DNA from: Acanthosepion esculentum
Lineage: Eukaryota > Mollusca > Cephalopoda > Sepiida > Sepiidae
Assembly (NCBI GenBank): GCA_964036315.1
Contig: OZ038485.1
Span: forward strand, 78,766,960 to 78,830,959
Reading direction: 5' to 3'
DNA length: 64,000 nucleotides
In this document: positions 45,032 through 57,910 of the stretch, one piece after another
How the letters are laid out: every line of letters starts with the position of its first letter
Position numbering within the stretch: position 1 is the stretch's first letter
Translations under genes and position numbers: made by a program
Notes under the pieces: model-generated
What the model was told of the DNA's origin: nothing
Seen by the model: the letters and a program-made list of their open reading frames with translations, nothing else
The model's database searches: none

Positions 45032-45116
<85 letters not shown>
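45032..45116. repeat. (CA)n(TA)n compound microsatellite
   Basis: About 30 CA units followed by 12 TA units. Confidence 0.98.
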
Positions 45117-45494
45117 GAGACAGAGGGAGTGAGTGAGAGATCAGTTTATTTTTTTGACAGATTAATTTCCATCATTCATATTATTGTTAAAATTCATAGC
45201 TTTACAATGGTTTCATAGCGAGTAAAATATATTTAGGTAGAATAAAAATAACATTATGAAGAATATGAACTAATAGATTTCTTTAACAATAAAATAAATT
45301 AATTCATATTCCTTTTTGGGATAATTTTCACGCTTGGGTGATTTTAAAATTTAAATGCTTGCAATGTCAAGTGAATGTGCTGTTGTGTGAATTTAATGTA
45401 GTCTAAATAAATTTTAGAATGCCTTTTTTTAAATCGTCAATGATTTTGCTAATGATTGTTTTGCCTTAATGTGGAGAGCTTATAAAATCTTATG

Positions 45495-45498
<4 letters not shown>
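45117..45498. other. AT-rich intron, nothing recognised
   Basis: No supported feature between two microsatellites. Confidence 0.5.

Positions 45499-45575
<77 letters not shown>
45499..45575. repeat. (TA)n microsatellite
   Basis: About 38 TA units. Confidence 0.98.
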
Positions 45576-45578
<3 letters not shown>

Positions 45579-45821
45579 CAACTCTTCCGCCGATTTCGTT
45601 GTTTAAAACTGGGCCACTAGACTACACACAAAGAAAAAGTGATTTTAGCGATAAATGTTGCGTAAGATTAGCCACATCTTTCGAAAGAGATTGATAGCAG
45701 AGAAATGGAACACAGAGAGCCATAAAATCTCTAAACAACACTCCTCAGATGTTAATTCATATTGATGTTTCTCGTACACTGGCTACCACCTCAAAGCAAG
45801 CGAGAAGCCTTACTCTACTAT

Positions 45822-46109
45822 TGTTGAGTCTTGACTCATTGTTGAATCTCGCCTATTGCATGGAATAATAATGCAACACAAAATGTACTTAGAACAAGAA
45901 TGTATTATAACAAGAAAGTGTACACAATAAGTACATATAGTATTTCTGTATATTTCTGGGAAGACGTTCCTGGAGAATGTGTTGACTAGTCGCAGTCGAT
46001 CAGAGTCTCTAGTTGGATCTCGTGATTCCTCCCCCTCGTCTTCCGGTACCAACCATTATTTATATAGTTGGTAGTCACCTATGCAGATTAGGTGGATCCT
46101 ACCACAACA
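45822..46109 (-). mobile_element. Probable solo LTR
   Basis: On the minus strand it starts TGTTGTGGTAGGATCCACCT, has a TATA-like ACTATATAAATAATGG about 50 bp in, and ends ...AAGACTCAACA (or AGATTCAACA at 45840). Flanks ACTAT (45817-45821) and ACCAT (46110-46114) could be a diverged 5-bp target duplication. No internal coding region lies beside it, as expected after LTR-LTR recombination. The exact 3' end is ambiguous. Confidence 0.5.
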
Positions 46110-46114
46110 ACCAT

Positions 46115-46919
46115 TTAATCCATAACGTGAGGAATTCGCGTTTTTTAAAATGGTATTAGCCAACACGAAGTGTCCAAAACAATATACCTAAATTTGAAAA
46201 GGTCTTGGCGATTTCACTTTTACCACCAACAATCTTCACGTTATTCGCACAGCTATCTGACTAATCTTTTGACTTTCAAAAGCTATTATTAAAGAATTTT
46301 ATATTTGTGCCGATAGTGTTGTCTATTTGAAGATCATCTCTAATAATAACAATTCAGACACAATGGTTTCACAATCATTGCATTGTTGATTAACTTGCCA
46401 TTTATTCGATAACATCTTGATTAAATTGCTTATCATCAATCAACACAACAACAAAACAGGAGAAATTCAACAAATCCGTATCAATAAAAAAAAATATATC
46501 ATTTTTAACAACGAATACAAATATTAGAAATCATAACTATAAAAAACAATACCAATAAAATTTACTTTAATTTAAGAATAAATACCTAACAATATACTTC
46601 ATAAATAATAATAATACAAAAAGACAATAAAAACGGCTTCACACTACAAACATGATGACATGATAATTGGAAAACCGACCTGGCACCAATTAATGCATGA
46701 AAACACAACCCTCAAAAACTAGGAAAGAAAACCCAATTCTTATGTAGAAACACAATTCTATTAAATGAAATAAGACTCTTTGAAATTACATAATGTAAGC
46801 CGAAGGCGATCACAAGATAGTAGAAAATTAATGTTAATATTTTTCAACGGAAACTTAAAATGATTTGCACCGCATAAAATTAAATAAAGAACTTTTATTG
46901 TTCTTCAACCCAAAAAATA
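46115..46919. other. AT-rich intron, nothing recognised
   Basis: No supported exon or element. Confidence 0.5.
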
Positions 46920-47002
46920 TTTTTTACAAGATCTTCACCCTGTAAAGGCCCAAGAGCCATTGGAGGTAGAGAGTTACAGAATAAGAAGGACTACTCCAAG
47001 AA
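46920..47002 (-). mobile_element. LINE-B 3' end, truncated
   Basis: CCCTGTAAAGGCCCAAGAGCCA...GGTAGAGAGTTACAGA matches the inverted LINE-B terminus at 57660-57740 (CCCTGTACGAAGCGCAAGAGCCA...GTAGAGCTGTTACAGA). Confidence 0.6.
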
Positions 47003-47270
47003 GGTGATAATGCTACCAAGACGCAAGGGGCCACCGGAAGTGAAGGAGAAGGTAAAGACTCCAGAAAGACCCCGAAACCCACTCAAAAACTGAAAACAAG
47101 GGATAAACCTTTACTCTTTTTCAAAAGATCGGGAAGGGGTGTGAACTAGGCAATAGGCAAACCTATTTACCCCTACAACCGTGACGGTACCCTTCATCCT
47201 GACATCGAAGGCCCCCACCGGAGACTACTGCACAGTTCAGAACCTATTCAAAAAGTGACAGTACAATAAC
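47003..47270 (-). mobile_element. LINE-A-related 3' UTR variant, reverse
   Basis: GATAATGCTACCAAGACGCA, GTGAAGGAGAAGGTAAAGAC and GGGATAAACCTTTACTCTTT match 39085-39215. It directly follows the LINE-B end. Right limit approximate. Confidence 0.5.
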
Positions 47271-47879
47271 TTGTATATTATACACCTGCTGATAGGATAG
47301 CTTCCTTTACTCAGAAGTTCGAGTCCCTGACTATCTAGCGGACAACGCCAAAATCCAGAAAACGTTGACATTCAGAGACAAATAAATCCGGGAAAAAGAT
47401 ACATGCGTGATACCTCGATTGTACGTCTACGCAGAAATTAAGGCAAAAAAACTCCCCCTTAGGGCAGAAACATTGTAGCGGTCCGAGACCTCAGATACCT
47501 TGAGTCGGTGGTGACTTCTCTATCTGGTACCTGTATTAGGTGAGTTTACTTAGGGAAATGACAGTATGGTATTAACTATTAAGTTTTAGCAGTTTAAGTC
47601 GAAATGTCCCCTGTCAGAATAAAAGGGAATGGGAAATTAAGATTGACCTCATTGCATAGGTAAGAAAAAAATTCAAATTACTTGTATAAAAGATCACATA
47701 GCTTACATTTAGGACTGGTGAATTTACTACTTGATATTTTGGCCAAACCCTGATTGCCTGGTCGACGCAAATTCAAGTGAGAATCGATGAGACAGATCAT
47801 CACTCCTCCCACTAGAGTGTGACGAGAACGCTGTTAACTTGTGAAGGAATTAATTGTTTCAAGAACGGGATACTAGATT
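47271..47879. other. Unclassified, possibly repeat-derived
   Basis: Composition is less AT-rich than typical intron here, but I recognise no domain or ends. Confidence 0.35.
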
Positions 47880-48484
47880 TTATTTTTTTCTCGCCTGAGT
47901 CCATCCTTCAAATCTATAAATCAACCATCCGTCCTTGCATGGAATATTGCTGTCATATATAATCTGGTGCCCCCGCTGTAAGTCTCGAGGTCCTCGACAA
48001 AATCCCGAGACGGATACGCAATGTGATAGATCCTGATCCGGCATCTAGTCTACAGTCACTTTCTCACAGACGTGCTGTGGCTTCCCTCTGTCTCTTTTAT
48101 AAGTATTTTCACGGCAACTGTTCCGACGAGTTGCTTTTGCTGGTTCCCAGACTGCATGAATGTAAGCGAGCTACTAGGTTGGCCTTTCGGTCCCACCCTT
48201 TTACTGTCGAAACGTTTAAATGTAACCGTCTCTTCTACTCAAACAGCTTCTTCTCTCGCACTTACCGTCTGTGGAATTCGCTTCCTCTTACTTGCTTCCC
48301 TGATTATATTTTTCAAATATTCAAATGTAATGTCAATCGAAATCTTCTGATACCTTAATCCTGCTACCCATCCTTCTCTTTATCCTCTCCTCAAACACGC
48401 CTCTTTAGTCTTGTTCTCTACTCTCTGTAATCCCTTGCGTGCTAGCGGCACTCCCGCCTTGCTTGGGATGAAATGTTTAAAAAA
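47880..48484 (+). mobile_element. LINE-A 3' half-kilobase, best-preserved tail
   Basis: The frame 48023-48358 (112 codons) reads ...SLCLFYKYFHGNCSDELLLL and ...FSRTYRLWNSLPLTCFPDYI, then ends NRNLLIP-stop. This is the C-terminus of a jockey-like RT polyprotein. The 3' UTR ends CCCTTGCGTGCTAGCGGCAC...GCCTTGCTTGGGATGAAATG. Upstream, 47900-48020 carries QIYKSTIRPCMEYC-like sequence with frame errors. 5'-truncated, so not mobile. Confidence 0.85.
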
Positions 48485-48489
48485 TGTAG

Positions 48490-48760
48490 CAGAAATATTC
48501 GAATAGTAGACTTATAAATGTATAAGATATATTCTGGCGATAAAATGGTCTTGCATGACACAGTGAATCAAGTTCTCTGGAAGCAGGCCTTGCTTTTGAT
48601 TCGATATAATCGTTCCAATTCACCTTAATGAAACCATTAAACCAAGAAAGCGCAATCAGTTACTCTCTCGAATGGTACCGTCATACAGATGGAAGGCACA
48701 GAATGTTCTTTCATACATTTATAGGAATATAGCTTTGTTTCGGAGGCGATAAGATGAACA
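48490..48760 (-). mobile_element. LINE-A internal fragment, reverse
   Basis: GTATAAGATATATTCTGGCG, GACACAGTGAATCAAGTTCT and GATTCGATATAATC match 6225-6345 of the reverse LINE-A copy. It begins 5 bp after the forward LINE-A ends, giving an inverted pair. Confidence 0.62.
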
Positions 48761-49639
48761 ATCTAGTTCCATCTATGTTACTATCAGAAAGCATACCATG
48801 CGATATAAATTTTGTTTTCTTTTTGTGTAAATATCTGTCTATCTATCAAGCTCTTTTTTCCAAAACATGAAACGATATCTGGTTGAAGATGCATGGATTA
48901 GTTTTAGGCCTAGGAGGCTATGGCCGTTGTTCTCTTGTGGAACTCAAGTCTCTTGTTTCTACTTTCTAATCTACACTGTCCAAATCAATAGGGACCTTTG
49001 GTATTTCTATCCATCTTTACTTTTGTTTTATCACATCTCAGACATATCTATTAGAAGAATTTCAGAACCAACATTTCACTTGACACTTTATCATGTAGCA
49101 TGTCTTAATTTACCGTTACTTCTTTAAAACACTATTGTTTACATTCTCAATATTCACGAAGTTTCGCTCATTGTACGCTGCAGCTTTTTTCAGTTGGAAA
49201 CGAACCCTTTATTTAGTCCACGGAGGTAGATTATTCTAGTTCCACGTGACATGCCTTTTCTGAATATCTTAGTTTCAGATAATTCTCTTTAGCAACTCAA
49301 CTCTCCAAGGTTTTGTTCACCTCAGCTGTGGCCAGGTACTGAACTCACAACTAAATATTGTTTTGTACGGTTTTAAATGGTACGGTGATATTAACAAGAG
49401 CGATTTCATTTTGTCGAGAATATATTTTGAGTAGTTGTTTATTTGTAACAATAACCCGCTAATATTGCGATTTATACTAAGTTCAAACTTTATAGCTGTT
49501 TCACATTCGCTGTTCATACCCCCCTTCCGTTCTATAATGCTTCTCCTTTCTAAGCCTGAATTCTTACTCTCTTGAATAAATAACTTGCCCATTGCATGCC
49601 CCAACCGTGTAACCATCCACTATACTAATTCAAATGGGG
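48761..49639. other. Intron, nothing recognised
   Basis: No supported exon or element. Confidence 0.45.
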
Positions 49640-52600
49640 GTAGGGGATGCATGCTTTTAGTCCTCAAGTAAATGAGCGAGCTTGTCTCGGTCCTTAAAGT
49701 GCTCGGACCGGTACGATGTTGCTGTCTCAAAAGAGGTTGCCTTGACTTTTGACATCTCCGCTCGGAGTATCACGCATGTATCTTCGTTCTTGGGTGATTG
49801 TCCCTTCATTAAGGGCGCTGGAGGTAGACGTTTTCTTGGTTTTGGCATTATCTGCCTGATAGTTGGGGATCCTAACCTTCGAGTAACTCCAAAGGAGGCT
49901 ATCCTATCATTAGGTGGATAATATCGAGCTATTGTACAGCCATTTTTGGATGGATTCTGGACTGTGCATTAGTACCCAGTGGGGCATCTTGATGCCATGA
50001 CGAAGAGTACTGCTACAGCTGTATCTCTGAACGATTCTCCCCTGCGCGTGTGACTGTCTCTCTGCCTTCTAGTTTTCCACGAACCAATGCACTCATGAAA
50101 CCAACCAAAATACAAATGAATAAAACTAGCAAACCCTCTTGTATCTCCTACCATAACGTGAGGGGTCTACGTTCCAACTTTTCAGAAGTGGAATACCATC
50201 TTCTTCAGTTCAAGCCAGACCACCTGTTACTTTCTGAAACCAGTATGAACGCTTCAAGCGCACTGGAGGAGCTCACAGTCTCGACTTCTCACCTCTTATA
50301 GCTAAACACGACCACTTAAATCTTCACGGACTCGGAACCTACATTAAAGACGAGTTTCCCTGTGGCAGGGATGCAAGAATAAAGAGGAAAACGATATTCC
50401 GTATATGTGCTTCCACATGGCACTTATTCATAGTATCACATTCGTCTTTGTTCTCTATCGTCCACAGGACAAAGGGACGGTTATCTTTGACCGAATACGA
50501 GATAGGATTGATAATATTCTGACACAATTTCCCCCGGTTAGCCTTCATATCTGTGATGACTTAAATATCTACCATAAAGAATGGATAGTTAACTTCAACA
50601 AAACTGATGTTGAAGGCAGATATTACAGAGACTTCTCCGTCGCCTATGAACTAACCCAGATCATCGGAGAAGCTATCCGTGTCCCGGACGCGACGGGAGA
50701 TCAGGCGAAACCACTCGATTTCTTCCTATCCTCCCGCTCTGATAGCAAATGTTTTACCTCCACTAGGCACGTCAAATTATTTCTTAATCAGTGTCCAGAT
50801 TAATTTCAAACCTAAGGCATACCCTAATGTACCGTTCCATAGAACGTTTTGTCGCTTTGCGGAGGCAGACAAGGACAGCTTTCGAGCCTACATGATGGAA
50901 GCCCCCCCCCCCAAAAAAAATTCTTCAAGTATGCCGCCATCAAAACTGCTGCCTTTGTCACTGATTCCTTTCTGGAATGGAGAGATTTTTTACCGTAAAG
51001 AATTCCAACAAAAACCAGTCAACTCTGGTTCACCCTCGAATTCACAGAAGTCATAACTTACCGAAGCCAATACTTAAATATCTACCGCAAGGAGCGACGT
51101 AGTTCAACCGCCACTGCATTCAGAACTACCTGCTATCGCTGCAAAAAAGTTCTAGAAAACACCAAGCGCTACTCCGCACGAGCAGTCCAGACCAAGTTTG
51201 AAAAGAAACAAAATGGATCACGTGAATTCTGGAACGTCACCAACCAAATCATGAACAAAGGTAAAGCTGCCGTGTCTACAATTATAAATGGCCCTGACGT
51301 CATAACTTCATCGACAGATAAGGCGAATCTCTTCGCCACTATCCTTGTTTCTAACTGAATGTTAGACGACAAAGACCACCCCTCCCAAACTTCCCACGTC
51401 TCACTGAACACAATCTCAGTAATATTACCAATTCAGAACGAGAAGTCTCTTGGCACTAAGAAAGTCACTGATCCAGACAAAATTCCAGTAGTTTCCGTTA
51501 AGAATATCAACACGGAATTATCCTCAATCCCAGTAAAGTTATTCGACCGCTGAATAAAGAATACATTCTTTCCTAGCCCGTGCAAAGTGTTAAGCGTATG
51601 CCCAGTTTTCAAGAATGCAGACATACAATTTTTCCCTCCCAGTACAGACCCATCAGTTTCCTCATCAGTAAGCTTTATAAGGCCATAATCGATAAGAAAG
51701 GCGTCGAGTACCTAGAAAAGAACGCCCTCTCCAACGACGAGCAGTATGTTTCGGTCGGCCCGATCTACTGACGACGTCCTAACATCATTCACAGAATAAG
51801 TGAGGCTCTTGACGACAAACACGCCTCGAGGACCATACCATTAAATATCTCAAAGGCCTTCGACAAGGTGTGGCACAAAGGCTTACCTCACAAACTCTCC
51901 AGTTATAGACTCACCGGAAGTGTCTTTTCGATTATAAAATTCTTCTTAACACCTAGGTCATTGATTGTAGTTATTAATGATCAGTACACCGGATCCTTAG
52001 CCGTCAAAGCAGGTGTCCCGCTGGAATCACTCCTCGGACTAACCCTCTTTTTGATCTATATAAATGATCTGCCCAAGAATATTGTCAAATCATTTATAAA
52101 CATCTATGCCGATGATACAACTATATACAACTATATACGAGTCAGAGATTTGCGACTGATCTCACTTCAAATCTTGCACAAACTACCCAATGGGATAAAA
52201 ACTGGCTGGTTACATTCATTACCTCGACGACCAAGACATTTCATCATTGCCAATCTGATTTCGAACTACCATCAACCAGGATGAACGAAGTCAGATCATG
52301 TCAGAGTACTGTTGTCATATGTGGGCGGAAGCTGCCCAGACCTCACTCTCGCCTTGATAGAGTTCAAAAACGTCTCCGAATCCTTGTGGGTGGCGAATTA
52401 TTCTCCACCCTCTCCCACGGGTGGGATGTGGCAAGCCTCTCGCTACTCCAACTCTACTTCCACGGAAGGTCCCGTAAAGTCATGCCACTTACATAGGAGC
52501 AAACCACTCACATTCCCTCTGTATTCCATCGGTAAGAAGTAAGTTCGACTCGAGCAGTTTCTTCCTGCGAACCACTGCCCTTGGAACCTACTTCCAACAT

Positions 52601-52760
52601 GATGTTTCCCCGACCATTACTATCTTAACGTTTAACCCTAGCCTTGAACAGGTTATCTTCCACTACTATACACACAAATGGCCTCCTAACGTAACCCTCT
52701 ATCTCGAGTGGCACCCGGGCCTTGTAAATGGTGGACCATACTATAAAAAAAGAAGAAAAA
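49640..52760 (+). mobile_element. Nearly complete but dead jockey-like LINE (LINE-B)
   Basis: About 3.1 kb in one orientation. The region 49640-50100 is an upstream coding or UTR part. An APE-type endonuclease follows from about 50130 (SYHNVRGLRSNFSEVEYHLL, then PDHLLLSET), with ICDDLNIYHKEWI near 50550 and a -DATGDQAKPLDFFLSSR- block near 50690. RT runs from about 51400, with NADI...SQYRPISFLISKLY (51620), KAFDKVWHKGLPHKL (51855), GVPLESLLGLTLFLIYINDL (52012) and the catalytic box YADDTT (52107). The tail includes RVQKRLRILVGGELFS (52350). Several frameshifts and stops break the frames. It ends in an A-rich tract near 52745. Confidence 0.88.
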
Positions 52761-53735
52761 AATGAGCCCAAACAAGTGAACCCATTTCTTGCATTATTGA
52801 CGTTTTCCAATAACACTCTAGACAATGCATTCTATGGTCATCTCTATGTATACAAATCCGTAAAGCACGGGGAAGGTCTTTTTTCCGGTAGTAGGAGGAA
52901 AAGGGTAACAAATTGGAGAAATTGTTGCTTAAGCATTAGGTGTAATGTTTGGTTATTTAACGATTACTAGAGCGTAGTGAGTTCCATTCACGGTGCACTA
53001 TACTTTTAGCCTTGTGCCAAACCAAACTAAGCTCGGAAAATGACAATAGACATCTTTCTATATGGATGGTACATCTGAGAAAGTCTATAGATGAAATCAA
53101 CCGAAGTGATATAGGAACAAATTAAAAGGGCAGTTACTCGGCTTTGTTTACTGTATTACTCTTGAAATGATAATGACTCTTTGACAAATTATCGACAATA
53201 TCTGCAAATGTGTTTAAAAAATGCATATCTATAATTGTTACTGTTTATTTTAATTGTACGTTTTATTTTATTTATCGAAATATGAATGACTTACTTCACA
53301 CCTGTGTCAGAGGCCTTGCTGAAAATTATCCCCTGTTTTTTGTTTGCCAGCAAATAAGCATGAATACACCAACACATAGACATGCTCACACATTGATGTA
53401 CGTATAAAATAGAAACGATTATAAGTCTAGTTTAAAATTAGAATAGAGAAGTGCTCGTGGTATTGTAAATAATAATATTGTCTTACAAACAACAAATTTA
53501 TATTTTATACAAGAGTTTGCGAACTTTTTGTAAAATTCAAAGTCTTAAATCACGATTATTTTCTCTGCAATGGCAGTAGAAAATCTGTTTCAGCCTCACC
53601 ACCATCGAATATTTTTAACTTATATGACGCGATCCCGTCATTTGTTTACTTTAATGAATACACTGTCTTATAAATCTCGTCTTGAATGAAGATAATAAAT
53701 AAACAAATCAATATATCTTAATCATGTCGTTCCAG
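52761..53735. other. AT-rich intron, nothing recognised
   Basis: No supported exon or element. Confidence 0.45.
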
Positions 53736-53747
53736 AGTTCAGGGCAG
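53736..53747 (+). CDS. Possible 12-nt microexon of IP3R-like gene
   Basis: The acceptor GTCGTTCCAG, four codons (SSGQ) and a perfect donor CAG|GTAAGT sit together between exons F and G. The segment is phase 0, so including or skipping it would not break the frame. IP3R genes are known to use small alternative exons in linkers near here. The polypyrimidine tract is weak, and a splice-like match this short can arise by chance. An upstream ATG in the same frame (53726) gives an alternative reading as a short first exon. Low confidence without transcripts. Confidence 0.2.
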
Positions 53748-53938
53748 GTAAGTTCGATTATGATTTTATTAAAATAGACAAAATATTTCCTAAAACATTT
53801 CCATATTTATTAATTAAAACTGACGCTTAAATTCACTTGGTTTTTACACACGAATAGCTAGTAACTAACATTTGTTCACTAGCTTTTCCAAGTACTTGAT
53901 TTAAAATAAAACATTTTAAGTTAATTCAAAATAATACA

Positions 53939-54330
53939 TGATGGGTAGTGGACAGCGGCTCGTATTGACGAATTGGAGGGCCGATTTCGAATTCAAGTCG
54001 TGGTTCATTGCATTCCCTTACGTGCAAATACCGGTGGGGGAGTTATGAATCTATCTCTTTTATGGGTAAATAGCAGGGTAGACGCTTCCATATAGTCTCG
54101 GGTGGTAACCGGTCTAAGAGAAGTGCAACTCTGAATTCAAAACTTGAGTAGTCGGCGACTAAACCTCCCCTCCCACCAGACTCTGGTCTAGTAAGCAGGG
54201 ATAAATGTAATCATAAAAACAAGAGCTGTTAAATGGGCAGATGAACTCCTCATAATCATACCCGACTATGTGTTAAATAGACACAGAAATCCTGAATTGG
54301 CTAAGCGAGGGGGGTAAGGCTACATCTTTG
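53939..54330 (+). mobile_element. tRNA-derived SINE, long form
   Basis: GGGTAGTGGACAGCGGCTCG and the B-box-like TTTCGAATTCAAGTCGTGG, then CTTACGTGCAAATACCGGTG, TATGGGTAAATAGCAGGGTA and GGTGGTAACCGGTCTAAGAG. Aligns with 42896-43290 along most of its length. Confidence 0.78.
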
Positions 54331-54699
54331 AAGACATGGTCAATGCCCCAAAACAGTCCCTGATTTTGGATTTGGAATACACCGACGTGGCTAAAGTCAA
54401 AGGCAGTAATAGGGAAGCTGGGTAAAGTATGACCCTGTGTATACTTACGCGTGAGCGACCCACCATTAAAACCAGTTCTATCACAGCATGCCTATTTTTT
54501 CTCAATACAAACTTCAAATTCCTTTTGTGACATTCTCCTTAAGCCCAGCCACTGAATTCAACGGTGATTTTTGCTTTTGGAAAGCCAGAAATCGCAGAGA
54601 GACGAGTTTAGATTGTAGGGAGGATGCGATATTTTGCAAAAACGTTGTCATATGTTTTCCTTATGGTGATACGGCTCACGTTGGCCACCCATCTTGATT

Positions 54700-54940
54700 A
54701 ACAGGTGTTGTAAGTTTGTGGTTTAATGGATACTGGCTCGGAGAGCCGTGTTGCAATTCCAGTTAACGGACAAATATCTTTGGGAAAGGTATGAATCAGA
54801 TTCTTCTTTCCCAGATATAGATTAATTAGTAACACTTTTATCAGTAAATCATTATCATCTCCAAAATGATACAATCTAAAAATATTTTCTGCAAAGGGTT
54901 GATAAGCCGTAGAAAACGAATCAACCTTATGGAGATGCAT
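54700..54940 (+). mobile_element. tRNA-derived SINE, short form
   Basis: GTTTGTGGTTTAATGGATAC, GGAGAGCCGTGTTGCAATTC, TTTGGGAAAGGTATGAATCA and the tail TCAGTAAATCATTATCATCT...TTGATAAGCCGTAGAAAA. The tail is shared with 10105-10235. Confidence 0.75.
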
Positions 54941-55755
54941 AAAAGCAGCCCAATAAAGATATTCTTTATATCAGAGACGGTAAATCATCCATTTTGAACT
55001 AAACACTTTAACTGACTATTTTTATTTTATTATCACCGTTCGTTGAAGAAAGAATATGAAAATATGCGTGAGAGAAAAGGAAAACATTTCAAAACTTTCT
55101 GATGAATTCTAGGTGTGACGTTCATGTGAGGTTGTCCGTTGAGCATAGTGACCGAAACATTGTCTTTGAAAAGAAACACAGATGAGGGCAACGTTCAAAT
55201 TCATTGAATAATAACAATCTCGGACTACCAGACAATATTTATACCTCATTTCGAGACCATTTAATGGTATTATTAAGAAAATGCGAGGAATAGTCAATTC
55301 AGAAGCTTAAAGCTTAAATCCTTAATGTCTACCGTGCCAATAACGGGACGGTGGCCATTAATAACTTATAGGGAGAAAACTGTTAATAATGTTGGTTTTG
55401 CCTAGAAAACTATAACCAGTACATTAAAAAAAATATCTATAATTATCACCAGGATTAAAAAAAAACAAACTATAATTAATGATAGGTTCCTATTTTAAAT
55501 TTTATAATTAATACCGGATTTTACGATGGATATTCATGAGTTAAAACATCGCTTCAAAGATTTAAATGTTTTAACCAATGTATTTAACATTAAATAGACC
55601 CATTTGTTTTCTGCCTTATGTTCACACAACAATAATTCAGATTTTTCTTAAATTTGACTTATAAATTGTTTTTATTTATTTTAGATGATTTAATGTGCTT
55701 ATTAATCTAATGTTTGTTAATCTCAGTGTTTTTCTTATTTCATATACTTACATAT

Positions 55756-55757
<2 letters not shown>
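54941..55757. other. AT-rich intron, nothing recognised
   Basis: No supported exon or element. Confidence 0.45.

Positions 55758-55826
<69 letters not shown>
55758..55826. repeat. (AAT)n microsatellite
   Basis: 23 trinucleotide units. The poly-Tyr frame on the minus strand is an artefact. Confidence 0.98.
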
Positions 55827-56559
55827 CATCACTCATGGCTTCTGATCTGAACTGACTGGAGGCGTTAACATGTGTATGTTTTGTCTTGTGTGAATTAAGG
55901 TGGGCTACAGTAAATATCCTATTCATTATTGCAGATTTACATGCCTGTTACCTGAACATAACCAGTCAGGCATGTCCTCCAGGAGCTGACGCACAGTGCA
56001 TCTCTGCTCATGAAATATTTAGGGAGAGGGGGGTATTGAAAAGGTTGTTTTTTAAGTTTGAAGGATGACGCAGCCAAGGCGATTTGGGAGACATATATAG
56101 GTACTTGTCAACACCTCTAATCGGGGTGCATTTGAACAGATTTCTAACTGGATCTCATCTGCAAGGTTATGCTCGTTACCTCGCACAACTGGCTGTGATT
56201 TATATGACTGGTATAACAAAGTAATATTTTAAGAAAATAACTAAAGCATTTAACGCCGTATAAAATGCACCTTAAGTAGTAAAAGCTTTTACAAGCTCGA
56301 TATGAACAGTTCTTCCACTCAAGCATGAAAAACAAAAAGCAATAAAAACATTTTTAGCGCCCCTATTATCATTTCCTCATACGTATCCATTAAAACAATG
56401 GCAGTATAAAACAAATGGTTTCAAAAACCGAAATCTGTGTCTGGGTAAATTTGCGACACTAGAACACTTGAAAGAAAGTCTGCTAAACCTTTCACATACA
56501 AAAACAATTAGGAAATTATATTCCTTAGCAATTTCAGTTTTCGAAATTCATCCAGGAAT
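55827..56559. other. Intron, nothing recognised
   Basis: No supported exon or element. Confidence 0.45.
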
Positions 56560-56870
56560 GTGCGGGTGGTGTAATGGATAGCTGCTCGAAATGAGAAAAC
56601 GGAGAGCCGTGTTCGAATTTCAGTCGGGTTCGTTATATTCACATAGGCACAAATACCCCTGGAAAAGGTATGAATCCATTTCTTCCCTGAGATATGGGTG
56701 AAATAGTAGGATTTGACTCTGGAAAAAAAATTATTCTAAGAAATTATTGATGCAATATTTACTCGCCAAAAATATTCTCTAAATCAAAATATGCCTGCTT
56801 TAAATAACTTATAACGGGGTGATAAACAGGAAAAACTAATAACTCAGTCTAACACACCCAAGAGTAGTTC
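56560..56870 (+). mobile_element. tRNA-derived SINE
   Basis: The clearest tRNA-like head of the set: GGGTGGTGTAATGGATAGCT (A box) and GAGCCGTGTTCGAATTTCAG (B box) in tRNA spacing. The body TACCCCTGGAAAAGGTATGA, GATATGGGTGAAATAGTAGG and an AT-rich tail with TTGATAAAC follow. Confidence 0.8.
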
Positions 56871-57639
56871 CACTTTCAAACTATTCAGTTTCAATAAAAA
56901 AAAAGATATAAATTGAAATCTTAAAGGAAATTAACGGATGTGGAAAAATCCAAATGTTGATGTTTGTTCGCTAATATCGGTAAATTTAAATTCTGAAAAA
57001 TCCTGACCACTCTCAGAAAATTCAAAAAGACAACAAACAACATTATGTCACATTTCTTTAAAGACTTTATAAATAATCCTTAAACTGTATCCCACAATGC
57101 AGAATTTTACAAAAAACAAAGAAACGCTATAACAAACAACAATATGTGACTGAGCCAAATTGATATATGCCAGTTTCCGGTACGCTTATATTGCCTTTGC
57201 ATTATTTCAATTGGTTCCGGTGATGTAGAAAAATGGTTGCTTTGAGCAGCACCAAAAATATACTCTTACATATAACGCACAGCCGTCTTTTTTTTTTCAT
57301 TCAAAATGTACGGGTTAACATGATATACGGTATTGTTTTGTACCTAAAATTATTAATAACCTTTGCATTTAAAAACATTATTTCTAGCATTATAATAATG
57401 CAATATTTGCAGCAATGAAACTGAAGAAAGAATAAAATTCCGGTTAGTATGAATTAGTTTTCATGTTCCACGTTAAATATGGTATGGATATTTGATTGAT
57501 TAAAACCCGCGAATCTTTGAACTTCATTCCTACACTTCATCGCGAACATTTTATTTTAGAGTTATTTTTGTTTTAGAGTTATTTTTCAGGAATCCTGGAA
57601 ATCACCTTGATATTTCCTAAACGTCATTTAGCCCAGCAC

Positions 57640-57910
57640 TTGGCTAAATTACATTCAATTGAATTTTCTTTACAATGTTGTTAACCCTGTACGAAGCGCA
57701 AGAGCCACACGAAGTAGAGCTGTTACAGAGTAAGAGGCACAGTTTATGCGGATGTGTGGAAAAACTCTTAACCCTAGATTTGAACAGGTTAAGATTGTAG
57801 AGATCGTGGAAGCAAACTCTTGGGAGTCGGTTCCAAAAAACAGCGGTTCTTGGGAAGAAGCTGCTCAATTTGAACTTACATCTCAACAAAGGAATACTAA
57901 AGTAATGATA
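57640..57910 (-). mobile_element. LINE-B 3' end, reverse orientation
   Basis: The minus frame 57889-57644 reads LSSFFPRTAVFWNRLPRVCF then YNLNLFKSRVKSF, the C-terminal signature of jockey-like proteins. It is followed by SCASYRVNNIV, the YLEW...-type end of this family. 5'-truncated. Confidence 0.78.

Noticed and set aside
48023..48358. Host gene of 112 codons
   Set aside because: The residues are the C-terminus of a jockey-like RT and the family's 3' UTR follows; it is LINE-A.
51868..52284. Active reverse transcriptase
   Set aside because: The YADD box and palm motifs are present, but the element is split by several frameshifts and stops upstream and downstream.
55735..55926. Poly-Tyr frame
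   Set aside because: An (AAT)n artefact on the minus strand.
56566..56640. Functional tRNA gene
   Set aside because: A and B boxes are present, but the sequence does not close an acceptor stem and recurs with a common non-tRNA body; it is a SINE head.
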